Source: Rhodobacteraceae bacterium HLUCCA08 (GTDB lineage: Bacteria; Pseudomonadota; Alphaproteobacteria; Rhodobacterales; Rhodobacteraceae). Taken from it: 33,744 nucleotides of DNA. The stretch spans positions 1-33,744 of the forward strand of contig LJSF01000020.1 of NCBI GenBank assembly GCA_001314655.1, given 5' to 3'. The stretch's first letter is position 1, and every line of letters starts with the position of its first letter. The translations under genes and the position numbers were made by a program. The notes beneath the pieces were generated by a model that worked only from the letters and a program-made list of their open reading frames with translations, did no database searches and had not been told where the DNA came from. Shown in pieces: positions 1-7,289 of the stretch.

Positions 1-99
1 CCGTCGGCATTCAGCATTGGGAGGCAAAAGCCCATTGGCCTTCGAACGCCAAGTGGCCTAAACGAGCACTGGGGGCGGCACGAATACGCGACAGGTCCA
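1..99 (+). mobile_element. Right end of an IS3-family insertion sequence (left part outside window)
   Basis: The first codons read as the C-terminus of an IS3-family transposase (see the entry at 2-61). About 38 bases of non-coding end follow before integrase coding sequence resumes on the other strand. I place the element end at about base 99: the minus-strand integrase reads normally down to its Ser-Asn-Tyr-Leu codons and then turns into unrelated sequence, and the putative end reads inward as TGGACCTGTCGCG, beginning with the TG usual for IS3-family ends. The partner inverted repeat and the target duplication lie outside the window, so the exact boundary is inferred to within a few bases. 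Confidence 0.7.
2..61 (+). CDS. IS3-family transposase (OrfB), C-terminal 19 residues
   Basis: Frame 2 from the window edge reads RRHSALGGKSPLAFERQVA and then a TAA stop. The pattern Arg-Arg-His-Ser-x-Leu-Gly-x-x-Ser-Pro-x-x-Phe-Glu is the typical end of the DDE transposase OrfB of IS3-family elements. The catalytic core lies upstream of the window, so nothing can be said about activity. The gene points into the interrupted integrase, which is read in the opposite direction. The motif is short but very characteristic. Confidence 0.75.
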   Translation, partial: RRHSALGGKSPLAFERQVA

Positions 100-515
100 A
101 GGTAATTCGACACGGTTTGCGGCGAGACACCGGTATTCAGCTTCTCCTTGGCGAAGGCCACGATGTCGGCGCTGTCGATCTGGGCACAGAGCTTGTTCGC
201 GATGTCGAACTCCTTGATGCTTTTCAGCACCTGCGCCTTGGTCCGACCGATTGCCTTTGCGCTGTCTTCCACATATTTGTCGATTGCGTCGCTAAGGGTC
301 ACTTCGCGGCGGCGGGTCTCTCCGATGGGCAGGTTTTCGAGGGCGCCGGGCTTGGCGAGGTCCTTCTCGCGCTTCTCGATCCAGGCCGCGGCGGTCGAGC
401 GCAGCTCGAAGGTCCGGTTTTCGCGCCAGACGGTTTTTCCAGCCCGCCGTACGGCGATCTGGGCAAGCCAGGAGGCAGTGCCGTCTTTGCGCTTTCGTTT
501 GATGATGGTACCCAT
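100..515 (-). pseudogene. Tyrosine recombinase/phage-type integrase, N-terminal fragment interrupted by an IS element
   Basis: Reading down from the ATG at 515, about 138 residues match the front of a tyrosine site-specific recombinase. A lysine/arginine-rich arm-binding start (MGTIIKRKRKDGT) leads to a beta-rich Arm-DNA-binding domain (about residues 1-60). A helical SAM-like core-binding domain follows (about 75-138), ending in the typical SPQTVSNYL. The catalytic domain with the R-H-R-Y residues is absent: after SNYL the frame runs into IS-end sequence. The frame remains open to base 1, but those residues are not integrase-like. The fragment should not be catalytically active. An integrase here suggests that the neighbouring DNA was once part of an integrative element. 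No Shine-Dalgarno sequence precedes the ATG; a repeat copy sits there instead. Confidence 0.8.
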
Positions 516-518
516 GGG

Positions 519-591
519 GTTACAACATTTGGCCCAAGTTACAACATTTGTTGTAAATCCTACCCGAAATGGGCGCGATTTACAACAAATG
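519..591. repeat. Cluster of TTACAACA operator/arm-site repeats upstream of the integrase
   Basis: GTTACAACATTTG occurs twice as a perfect 13-bp direct repeat (519-531 and 538-550, 19-bp period). The second copy continues into TGTTGTAA, making the palindrome TTACAACA-TT-TGTTGTAA at 539-556. A further copy, TTACAACAAATG, lies at 580-591 and is the exact reverse complement of 545-556. In total there are four TTACAACA half-sites, three forward and one reversed. They sit directly before the integrase start and cover its ribosome-binding position. This fits an autoregulatory operator or recombinase arm sites. The binding protein is unknown. Confidence 0.65.
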
Positions 592-975
592 AAACAGGAA
601 CGGGCTGGAAGACTGGGCGATAAATGGCTGATAAAAATAAAAAATCCAATAATTTCAATATGCCCCTTTTGGCGGTCGCGCCGATGATGGATTGAGGCGA
701 TTGCGGCGTGACTTCAACAAGATAGGTGATGCCGTGTGCAGCTTGTGTTCACGTCTCTATCGCACAATTTCGTGCTTTTCGTCGGTTGACGAAGATTTCT
801 CATATACTCGGACTGTAATGCCCAAGGGGGAGTCGATACTGTCATCGATTGGCGCGGCGATCAGGTGGAACGGCTTGGGTGCCAAGGCATGACGTCGATG
901 GACAGTTGCGGTGCCACGGTTCCAAGTGCAAACAGGGTGAGCGCTCAGCCCGAGATGACGAACATCGGTCCATCA
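592..975. other. Stretch without a recognisable gene between integrase and cbpM
   Basis: Apart from the AT-rich promoter-like patch at 630-658, I see no coding region, RNA gene or clear terminator. Short open frames exist (for example 692-892 on the plus strand) but encode nothing family-like. The stretch joins the mobile-element edge to the chaperone genes and could be remnant DNA from past insertions. Confidence 0.5.
630..658 (-). promoter_or_regulatory. Possible sigma-70-type promoter for the integrase
   Basis: In an AT-rich patch that stands out from the surrounding GC-rich DNA, the minus strand has TTGAAA (658-653) and TTTATC (635-630) separated by 17 bp. Transcription would run through the TTACAACA repeats at 519-591 into the integrase start at 515. 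The -10 match is mediocre and AT-rich DNA produces such matches by chance. Confidence 0.35.
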
Positions 976-1323
976 TCATCTCTGAAATCTGACGACAGCC
1001 GATCCGATCCGGGCACGCACATCGGGTGTTTCACCATCCAAGGCACGGGCAATGGCCAGAAGGTCATTTCGTGTGGCATGGAGTTGATCGATCAGGGTGA
1101 TGACGACGCCGAGCGCTGCTTCGTCAAGATCAAGACCGTCGGTCAGATCGCAAAGCAAATGCAGGCGAGCGCAGTCCACCCGGTGAAAGACAAGACCCGA
1201 GCCGCCCGCATGCTCCAGTCGCAGCGGAATGATCAACTCGGACTCGACGAATGCGACAAGACGGGTGCGGGTCAGCGTCGGAATGGCGGCAAGAACTTCG
1301 TCCTCGGTCAATTGGTCGGTCAT
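976..1323 (-). CDS. cbpM: CbpM-like chaperone modulator (MerR-like helical protein)
   Basis: This 115-residue protein is the expected partner of the DnaJ-like CbpA encoded just upstream. In E. coli CbpM binds the J-domain of CbpA and controls its DnaK co-chaperone activity and DNA binding. The layout matches the family: an N-terminal helix-turn-helix-like segment (TEDEVLAAIPTLTRTRLVAFV), a short Pro/Val/Phe linker (about residues 35-50), then a long helix ending LIDQLHATRNDLLAIARAL. E. coli CbpM is about 101 residues. The ATG overlaps the end of the cbpA reading frame by four bases (ATGA), so the two are translationally coupled. Identification rests on pattern and context. Confidence 0.8.
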   Translation of the reverse strand: MTDQLTEDEVLAAIPTLTRTRLVAFVESELIIPLRLEHAGGSGLVFHRVDCARLHLLCDLTDGLDLDEAALGVVITLIDQLHATRNDLLAIARALDGETPDVRARIGSAVVRFQR

Positions 1324-2265
1324 GATGCGGCCTCGTTCAGCAGATCGACCCGCGGGTCATGGGGATGGGACTTGCGCCATTCGGTCAGGAAATCGCGCAA
1401 GGAGTCATCACTCTCCGGCGGTGTCACGATCTTCAGTTCCACAAGCTGATCACCAGGCGTCCTTCTTTCCGGATGTGATACGCCGCGTCCGCGCAGGCGC
1501 AGAACCCGGCCGGAACTGCCACCCTTCGGGATCGTCAGATTGACAGGTCCGGAGATGGTCGGCGCGGTGACTTTTGCGCCCAGTACCGCCTCGTCGATGG
1601 TAATCGGCAGGGTGACAAGGATATCGTCGCCCTCGCGCCGGAAGACGGGATGCCCGCTGACCGAAAGGGTGATCAGCGCGTCACCTGGCGGACCGCCACC
1701 AAAGCCCGGCCCACCCTTGCCGCGCAGGCGCAGGGCCTGGCCGTCATGCGCCCCTTGCGGGATCCGAACCGCGACGCTTCCGCCATCCGGCAGGGTAATG
1801 CGCATCTCGCCCCCGCGCACGGCGTCAAGGAAAGGCACCTCGAGGGCATAGCGAAGATCTTGGGCCGGGGGCGGAATAACCGCGGCCACTGAAATCCTCG
1901 CTGCCCTTGCGTGTTCGCTGACGCAGAATTTCCGCAAAGATGTCGGCCGGATCGACTTGCGACTCAAACCCGCGCCGCGGCTGGTACGGATTGTCTCCGG
2001 CCTCGGCAAAATCGCGGTAGTATTGACGCTGCGGCCGTTCAGCGCCGGCCCCGTCTATCTCGCCCGCGTCGAAACGGGCACGGGTTTCGGGGTCTTTCAA
2101 CAGGTCATGGGCGGCCGCGATGGCCTTGAATCGCGCCTCTGCCCCTGCGTCGTCGGGGTGCAGGTCGGGATGGCTGGTGCGCACCAGCTTGCGATACGCC
2201 TTCTTGATTTCATCTGGCGTGGCGGATCTGGTCAGGCCGAGCGTCTCATAGGGATCGACAGTCAT
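1320..2265 (-). pseudogene. cbpA: CbpA/DnaJ-like co-chaperone, split by a one-base frameshift
   Basis: The first half (2265 down to about 1870) encodes a J-domain: YETLGL start, the His-Pro-Asp motif in SHPDLHPDD, and [22 protein letters not shown] short linker follows. The second half is in another frame and carries the two substrate-binding beta domains of the DnaJ C-terminal region ([19 protein letters not shown], then GDQLVELKI near the end). There is no zinc-finger region, as in CbpA. The span is 946 bases, 315 codons plus one extra base. The frames meet in a C-rich run, plus-strand ggg/ggggg at 1862-1871; removing one base there gives a continuous protein of about 314 residues, close to the 306 of E. 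coli CbpA. Either a real frameshift or a homopolymer sequencing error. It is co-transcribed with cbpM and diverges from the exporter operon. Confidence 0.85.
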
Positions 2266-2332
2266 CCGTCAGCTTTCCCTTTCCAGCAGAACTTTCCTCC
2301 TGCCAAATCGCACGGAGTTGCCGGTGCGGGCC

Positions 2333-2346
2333 TTGATGCAGATCAG
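2333..2346. promoter_or_regulatory. FNR-type box between cbpA and the exporter operon
   Basis: TTGATGCAGATCAG matches the FNR/Anr consensus TTGAT-N4-ATCAA at nine of ten fixed positions. Its centre is about 90 bases before the exporter adaptor start (2431) and 75 bases before the divergent cbpA start (2265), so it could serve either. A second, similar box lies before the N-ATPase operon (9974-9987). Confidence 0.6.
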
Positions 2347-2430
2347 CACAGGGCGAAACCGTGCCTGATATCGTTGCTGCATCGACCGTCTGCCGTCCCG
2401 TCGGGGCTGTTCGCGGGCTAGGAGAGGCAT

Positions 2431-3609
2431 ATGGAAACGGCCGATCAACCGAAGGGGTCAGACCTGTCCGCCCGGGTTTCCACAGAACCCGCCGGCGCCG
2501 GTGATCCCCGTTTGCCTGCGGTGCGTCCGCAACCTGCGACACCTGTCCCCCGACCGTCGCGACGCGTCTGGCTCTGGGCCGTTGGCGGGGTCCTTGCCGG
2601 GGTGGCGGGTTTGGTACTCTATTTCCAGCCTTGGGCATCCGGGCCGCTTGCCGTTGCGGTCGAGACTACCGCGCTTGCGCCCGCGACACGGGTTCTGGCT
2701 GTCAACGGCCGGATTGCCGCCGAGCATTCGGTCGATGTGCGTGCGCTGGTCGGTGGCACGCTCGCGGATGTGCCGGTGGCCGAAGGTGACAGCGTGGAAA
2801 GGGGCGACGAACTGGCCCGGATCGACGCCGGCGCCCAACACGCCATGGTGCGGCAGGCCGTGGCGGGACTTGACGCCGCCCTTGTGGCCGAGGCGCAGGC
2901 GAGGGACGCCCTTTCACGGGCCGAGGCGCTTGGCGCAAACGTCGCGCGATCCGCGCTCGACGCTGCCGCCCGCGCCGTTCAATCGGCCGAGCAGGAGGTG
3001 GCGCGGACCACGGCGCTTGTCGATCAGGCGCGGCTGCAGCTCGAAAACTACACCATCCGCGCGCCCATGACGGGCACGGTGCTGGCATTGAACGTAGAAC
3101 CGGGCCAAAGCATTGATCCCACAACCCTGCTGATGACGATAGCCGACCTGGAGCAACTGGTCGTCGAGACCGATGTGGACGAGGCCTATGCCACCCAGAT
3201 CCGCGTCGACTTGCCCGCCGTGATGCAACTGACCGGCGAGCAAACACTGCGCGATGGCCGGGTCACACGGGTCTCACGGCGGGTCGATGCGGCGACCGGA
3301 GGTCTGGCCGTCGAACTCGGCTTTGACGCGCCGGTGATGGCCCCGGTTGGCATGACCGTGACGGTCAACATCATCGTGGAAGGCCTTGACGCGGCGATCA
3401 CCGCGCCACGCGCGGCGATCCAGACGACCGAGGCGGGCGAAGCCGTCTTTGTCGTCGTGAATGGCGCAGCGCAACGTCGCCCGGTCTCGGCGATCGACTG
3501 GCCCGCCGCGCGGCTGATCGTGACCGATGGGCTGGTGCCGGGCGATGTGCTGATCCTCGATGCGACCGGCATCACGGACGGGCAAACGGTGCGCGTGGAG
3601 GCACCCTGA
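2431..3609 (+). CDS. Periplasmic adaptor subunit (HlyD/MacA family) of an ABC exporter
   Basis: This 392-residue protein is built like a membrane-fusion adaptor. It has a Pro/Arg-rich cytoplasmic start, one membrane anchor at about residues 45-65 (VWLWAVGGVLAGVAGLVLYF), a first lipoyl half near 85-130, an alanine-rich helical hairpin (about 130-195), a second lipoyl half with YTIRAPMTGTVLALNVEPGQ (about 205-225), and beta-barrel and membrane-proximal domains to the end. Such adaptors link an inner-membrane transporter to the outer membrane. GGAGAGG precedes the ATG. The stop overlaps the permease start (TGATG), and the ATPase follows, so the three form one operon. The substrate cannot be told from sequence; lipids, peptides or macrolide-like compounds are all possible for the family. 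Confidence 0.85.
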   Translation: METADQPKGSDLSARVSTEPAGAGDPRLPAVRPQPATPVPRPSRRVWLWAVGGVLAGVAGLVLYFQPWASGPLAVAVETTALAPATRVLAVNGRIAAEHSVDVRALVGGTLADVPVAEGDSVERGDELARIDAGAQHAMVRQAVAGLDAALVAEAQARDALSRAEALGANVARSALDAAARAVQSAEQEVARTTALVDQARLQLENYTIRAPMTGTVLALNVEPGQSIDPTTLLMTIADLEQLVVETDVDEAYATQIRVDLPAVMQLTGEQTLRDGRVTRVSRRVDAATGGLAVELGFDAPVMAPVGMTVTVNIIVEGLDAAITAPRAAIQTTEAGEAVFVVVNGAAQRRPVSAIDWPAARLIVTDGLVPGDVLILDATGITDGQTVRVEAP

Positions 3610-4814
3610 TGCTCTACGCGCTCAAGATCGCCACCCGCTACCTGACGGCCAGCAAGGCGCAGACCGCCCTTCTGGTGCTGGGGGTCGCGGTAGGGGTCTT
3701 CATCTTCATCTTCATGTCCGCGTTGATCGGGGGGCTGGCGGAATTCATCCTGTCGCGCACCGTGGGCGACATCAGCCATGTCACGATTACCGCTGAAGAC
3801 GGCGATCCTGCCATCCTGATACGCCCCGATGGCCAGGTCCTGTCGGTGATCGAACGCGGCCGCTCCCGCACGGCGACGCTGGCCGAGGCCGCAACCTTCA
3901 TCCCCCTGATCGAGACCGTACCGGGGGTGGTCGCGGTCTCGCCCCAGATCACCGGCGCAGGGTTCCTGACGCGCGGCGCGCAGGTGGCGCAGGTATCGGT
4001 GAGCGGGCTGGAGCCAGGGCGCGAATCCGCCATCCTCGACCTGGACGGCTATATCACCCAAGGCTCGGCCCGTCTGGGCTCCGGGCTGATCGTGCTGGGC
4101 GAGACGCTGGCCGACGACATGTCGTTGCGGCTTGGTCAGACGCTGCGTCTGCAAGCCTCGACCGGGTCCTCGGCGGTGCTGACGCTCAGCGGCATCTACG
4201 ACACCGGCAACGGCATGATCGACGCCAGCAGAGTCTATGTCAGCCTGTCCACGGCACGGACGCTCTTCGGCCTGCCGCAAGGCGTAACGCGGATCGAAAT
4301 CAAGCTGGCCGACCTGAACGCCGCCGATGCCACGGCCCTGCGCATCCGGGCGCTGACGGGCCTCGATGCCGTGCCCTGGACCGACGGCGCCGAACAGCTG
4401 ATGGAGGCGCTGAACGCGCAGGCCCAGACCGGCTATTTTCTCAAATCCTTCGCGCTGATCACCATCGTGATCGGGGTAGCCTCGGCACTTCTGCTCTCGA
4501 CCTACCGCCGTCGCCCGGAAATCGGGATCATGCGTGCAATGGGGGCGGGCCGCGGGTTCGTCATCTTCGTGTTCGTGACCCAGGGCGCGCTGGTCGGGCT
4601 GATGGGCGGGCTGTCCGGCGCGGCGCTTGGCTATCTGGCGCTGCTGCCCTTTCCGTCGCGCGATGCCTTCGAGGCCGGCACCCTGCCGATGGACATCACG
4701 CAGGGCTCTTACGGTCTGGCGATCACGCTGACCGTCATCGGCGCTATCCTCGCCTCGATCCTGCCCGCGCGGGCGGCGGCACGGGTCGATCCGGTCACGG
4801 CGATCGGGCAATGA
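3609..4814 (+). CDS. ABC exporter permease, MacB/LolC/FtsX type
   Basis: The 401-residue protein has the four-helix MacB/FtsX layout: TM1 at about residues 20-44, a large periplasmic MacB core domain (about 50-275), then TM2 (281-299), TM3 (318-347) and TM4 (371-392). The motif after TM2, RRRPEIGIMRAMGAGRG, is the typical coupling region of this family, and the C-terminal PARAAARVDPVTAIGQ is also characteristic. The ATP-binding subunit is separate (next gene), unlike fused MacB. The start overlaps the adaptor stop and its end overlaps the ATPase start by four bases. These transporters usually work by mechanotransmission, moving periplasmic rather than cytoplasmic substrates; that is family knowledge, not seen here. 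Confidence 0.88.
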   Translation: MLYALKIATRYLTASKAQTALLVLGVAVGVFIFIFMSALIGGLAEFILSRTVGDISHVTITAEDGDPAILIRPDGQVLSVIERGRSRTATLAEAATFIPLIETVPGVVAVSPQITGAGFLTRGAQVAQVSVSGLEPGRESAILDLDGYITQGSARLGSGLIVLGETLADDMSLRLGQTLRLQASTGSSAVLTLSGIYDTGNGMIDASRVYVSLSTARTLFGLPQGVTRIEIKLADLNAADATALRIRALTGLDAVPWTDGAEQLMEALNAQAQTGYFLKSFALITIVIGVASALLLSTYRRRPEIGIMRAMGAGRGFVIFVFVTQGALVGLMGGLSGAALGYLALLPFPSRDAFEAGTLPMDITQGSYGLAITLTVIGAILASILPARAAARVDPVTAIGQ

Positions 4815-5488
4815 CGGCGCTGCTGGAGGTGTCCGATCTGTTCAAGACCTTCGGGACGGGCGAGGCGGAAACCCGCGTGTTACGCGGCCTGTCCTTGACG
4901 CTTCAGCCTGGCGAGTTGGCGGCGCTGCTGGGGCCGTCCGGGTCGGGCAAAAGTACGTTTCTGACGATCCTTGGCACGTTGATGAAGCCGACTTCGGGCG
5001 GCTACGCCATGCTGGGGCAGGATCTGGTGGCCGCAGATGACCGCGCCCTGACCGAATTCCGCAACCGCCATATCGGGTTTGTGTTCCAGTTCCACAACCT
5101 GCTGCCCGACTTCACCGCGCTGGAGAACGTCGTGTTCCCCACCGCCGTCCGCGAAGGGCGCGAAACGACCGCAGCCCGGGCACGCGGGCGCGAGTTGCTG
5201 ACGCGCATGGGGTTGGAGGCCCGGATCGACTTCCCCTCGGCCAATCTGTCAGGCGGGCAAAAGCAGCGGGTGGCGGTTGCCCGCGCGCTGATGAACCGGC
5301 CCGAACTGGTGTTGGCGGACGAACCCACGGGAAACCTCGACCGTGCCTCGGCCATGCAGGTCATGGATCTGATCGCCGAGATCAACCGCGACGAGGGCAC
5401 GACCTTCCTGATCTCGACGCACGACGAAAAGATCGCCGGTCTTTGCCGGCGGCAGATCGTGGTGGGCGATGGGGTTGTGACAGGCTGA
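4811..5488 (+). CDS. ABC exporter ATP-binding protein (LolD/MacB-type ATPase)
   Basis: This 225-residue cytoplasmic ATPase has all canonical ABC motifs in order: Walker A GPSGSGKST (from about residue 41), a Q-loop in FVFQFHNLLPDFTALENV, the signature LSGGQKQR (about 147), Walker B LVLADEPTGNLD, and the switch histidine in ISTHD. The FHNLLPDFTALENV stretch is typical of the LolD/MacB/FtsE branch. The ATG overlaps the permease stop (ATGA), closing the three-gene operon 2431-5488. The next gene is convergent, 25 bases away, with no obvious terminator between. Confidence 0.92.
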   Translation: MTALLEVSDLFKTFGTGEAETRVLRGLSLTLQPGELAALLGPSGSGKSTFLTILGTLMKPTSGGYAMLGQDLVAADDRALTEFRNRHIGFVFQFHNLLPDFTALENVVFPTAVREGRETTAARARGRELLTRMGLEARIDFPSANLSGGQKQRVAVARALMNRPELVLADEPTGNLDRASAMQVMDLIAEINRDEGTTFLISTHDEKIAGLCRRQIVVGDGVVTG

Positions 5489-5513
5489 CCTGTGCCTGCC
5501 ATGCGGGGCGCCT

Positions 5514-6407
5514 TCACGGCGTTCGGGTTTCCTGTGTCGCAAACCGATAGTCCACCCGCATGACCGTTCCACGGAAATATGGGCGCTCGCCCTGCGGTGT
5601 GATCCAGGACACTTCGCCGCGAAAGGGAAGCATCATGCCGGCCTGAAGGCGGTAGTCCCCGAAGCGGCCTTCCCACGGCATCATGACAGTTTCGCCCCCC
5701 ACCAGCGCGCCACGCGCCTCGACGCGGATGCCCGTGACCAGCCCATCCTCGCCAAAGCGGAACACCATGGTCAGCGTGTTCGGCCCGTCGATGAGAGTCG
5801 CCTGTGCCGATGTGTCATCCACCGCTTGCCAGGTGATGCCTTGCCCGGGCAGCAGGACGGTCGGATACCAGACGCTTTCGGCCAGCCAGCGCATCAATTC
5901 GCCCCGTGCGATCTCTCCTTCGCCCTGAACCGTACCCAGCGAGAAAAGTCCGAAGAGCGCTGGCCGGAGCACTCCTGTCCCCGCCACATAGGCATCATGC
6001 ACGCACACAGGCACGCCGGGGAACATGGCAATCCGGCCGCTCCAGACAAAACCCGGGCGGTTGGCGACGACATGCTGCGTGGAGGTGAACGGCTTCCATT
6101 GTGGTTCATCGAGGCTCAAGTTGAACAGGCCGCTTAGCTCAAGATCGACCGATCGGATCATCGGCTGGCCATCTGTCAGAACCCGGCCGAGATATCGCCT
6201 GACAGGCGCAGGAAGATCGGCGATGTCGCGGGCATCGTGGCGCAGCGCGCCATCGGCGACTTCGGCAGCATCCAGCCGTGTGACCAGGACACGTGTCGCC
6301 GCTTTCCAGCGCCACGCACCAATGGCCACGAGGCCACCATAGAGCAGGGCCAGCAGGATAAGCGCCGCAGCGGCCCATTTGAGGATCAGGACGGCCGTCG
6401 GGCCCAT
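5514..6407 (-). CDS. DUF6544/DUF6920-like membrane-anchored protein
   Basis: The 297-residue protein begins MGPTAVLILKWAAAALILLALLYGG.., one N-terminal membrane helix (about residues 8-30), followed by a soluble beta-rich domain likely facing the periplasm. The pattern LPAPVRRYLGRVLTDGQPMIR near residue 65, and recurrent Trp and Gly positions (WRWK, FVWSGRIAMFPGVPV, MMPWEGRFGDYR), recall the DUF6544 family, whose function is unknown. I chose the ATG at 6407 because it lies two bases after the DUF3309 stop; the frame stays open further upstream, but that part overlaps the upstream genes. It is the last gene of the minus-strand envelope cluster. The family name is from memory and should be searched. 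Confidence 0.65.
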   Translation of the reverse strand: MGPTAVLILKWAAAALILLALLYGGLVAIGAWRWKAATRVLVTRLDAAEVADGALRHDARDIADLPAPVRRYLGRVLTDGQPMIRSVDLELSGLFNLSLDEPQWKPFTSTQHVVANRPGFVWSGRIAMFPGVPVCVHDAYVAGTGVLRPALFGLFSLGTVQGEGEIARGELMRWLAESVWYPTVLLPGQGITWQAVDDTSAQATLIDGPNTLTMVFRFGEDGLVTGIRVEARGALVGGETVMMPWEGRFGDYRLQAGMMLPFRGEVSWITPQGERPYFRGTVMRVDYRFATQETRTP

Positions 6408-6409
6408 GG

Positions 6410-6574
6410 TCAGATCCGGCCAAGCAGCATCAGGACCACGACGATGATCAGGATGGCCCCGATCACCCCCACGCCGCCATGGCCGAAGCCATAGCCATAC
6501 CCTCCGAACCGGCCGCTGAAGCCGCCAAGAAGGAAGATGATGAGGACGACGGCAAGGATGGTGCCAAGGGACAT
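6410..6574 (-). CDS. DUF3309-like small membrane protein (54 residues)
   Basis: The product has two hydrophobic segments (residues 5-17 and 36-51) separated by a glycine/tyrosine/phenylalanine-rich loop (FGGYGYGFGHGG). This layout is the hallmark of the short DUF3309 proteins found widely in proteobacteria, often beside stress genes. A GGAG ribosome site lies about nine bases before the ATG. The stop is two bases from the next ATG (6407), indicating translational coupling. Function is unknown; insertion in the inner membrane is likely. Confidence 0.75.
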   Translation of the reverse strand: MSLGTILAVVLIIFLLGGFSGRFGGYGYGFGHGGVGVIGAILIIVVVLMLLGRI

Positions 6575-6603
6575 GCTGCTTCTCCGGAGTTGAAGATGGG
6601 CGA

Positions 6604-6984
6604 TCAGCCGCGCCAGCGATCCGCCAGACGGCGGCCAAGGACGAACGCCACGGTGAAGACCGCCAGTGTGATCGGATCGGCAGGCGGCGCGGCCACCTTC
6701 GGCGTCACAACGGCGACCGGTTGGGGTTTGGCATAATGTCCCCGCGCAAGGCGCAGCAGCAGTGCAGCAAGGGCCAGAAGCACGATGCCGATCCCAAGTG
6801 CCGCAAGCTCTGGCCTGACCAGCAGACGAAGGGCCGCGAAGGCCGCAAAAAGTAGAAACCCACACCCGACCGCCGCAATCACGCCGGCGGCGGCGAACAG
6901 CGCCGCGCGCCGGACTGCGCCTTTTGCCTTGCGCCCAAATCCGGACACAAGAGCCTCCATCAGGGGCAGATGACGCAAGGTCAC
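6604..6984 (-). CDS. Holin-like / DUF1469-type inner-membrane protein
   Basis: The 126-residue protein has two long hydrophobic helices (about residues 26-52 and 60-82), an alanine/proline linker (PKVAAPPADP), and a third, weaker hydrophobic segment before a basic end (LGRRLADRWRG). This resembles the phage-holin superfamily 'Holin-X/DUF1469' proteins that commonly sit beside DUF883/YqjD genes, as yqjE does beside yqjD in E. coli. The GTG at 6984 overlaps the upstream stop (GTGA); an internal ATG at 6960 is an alternative start. A role in envelope stress is inferred from neighbours only. Confidence 0.65.
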   Translation of the reverse strand: MTLRHLPLMEALVSGFGRKAKGAVRRAALFAAAGVIAAVGCGFLLFAAFAALRLLVRPELAALGIGIVLLALAALLLRLARGHYAKPQPVAVVTPKVAAPPADPITLAVFTVAFVLGRRLADRWRG

Positions 6985-7289
6985 CGGCGCATCATCGCCC
7001 CGATGGCCAGGCCGAACGCGGCAGCCAGCCCCAAGGCCACCAAGGGGTGGCTTGCAACGGACCTTTCAAGTTCGGCTTCCGCGCCTTTTCCCTTGCGCTC
7101 GACGTAGTGGATCGCCTCACCGACGCCATCCGAGATGTCGGACGCCATCCTGCGACCACGGCGCTCGGCCGTCGCCGAGACGGAATGGGTCAGCTTTGCC
7201 AGGTCCTCGCGCAGCTCCGAGAACTGCGCGGCAAGTCCTTCGATATCGGTCGCGAGGGCGGTTTTCATGGTTTTGCCATCTTGCAGCAT
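6981..7289 (-). CDS. DUF883/ElaB-YqjD-like membrane-anchored protein
   Basis: The 102-residue product has a soluble helical part (LAAQFSELREDLAKLTHSVS, about residues 15-40), a basic patch (ERRGRRMASD), and a C-terminal membrane anchor, SHPLVALGLAAAFGLAIGAMMRR. A His-Pro-Leu before a glycine-rich helix ending in arginines is typical of the ElaB/YqjD/YgaM family, whose E. coli members bind ribosomes at the inner membrane in stationary phase. The ATG at 7289 follows GGAG at good spacing; the frame opens earlier but without support. It starts the four-gene minus-strand run ending at 5514. Confidence 0.78.
   Translation of the reverse strand: MLQDGKTMKTALATDIEGLAAQFSELREDLAKLTHSVSATAERRGRRMASDISDGVGEAIHYVERKGKGAEAELERSVASHPLVALGLAAAFGLAIGAMMRR

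Noticed and set aside
148-687. 179-residue plus-strand open frame
   Set aside because: Shadow of the minus-strand integrase fragment, whose translation shows clear recombinase domains.
786-808. TTGACG and TATACT as a plus-strand promoter
   Set aside because: Only 11 bases separate them, and no plus-strand gene follows.
692-892. 66-residue plus-strand open frame
   Set aside because: No recognisable motif, no ribosome site, mixed composition; not supported.
3186-4811. 541-residue minus-strand open frame
   Set aside because: Antiparallel to the adaptor/permease genes; Arg/Gln/Asp-rich shadow typical of GC-rich DNA.
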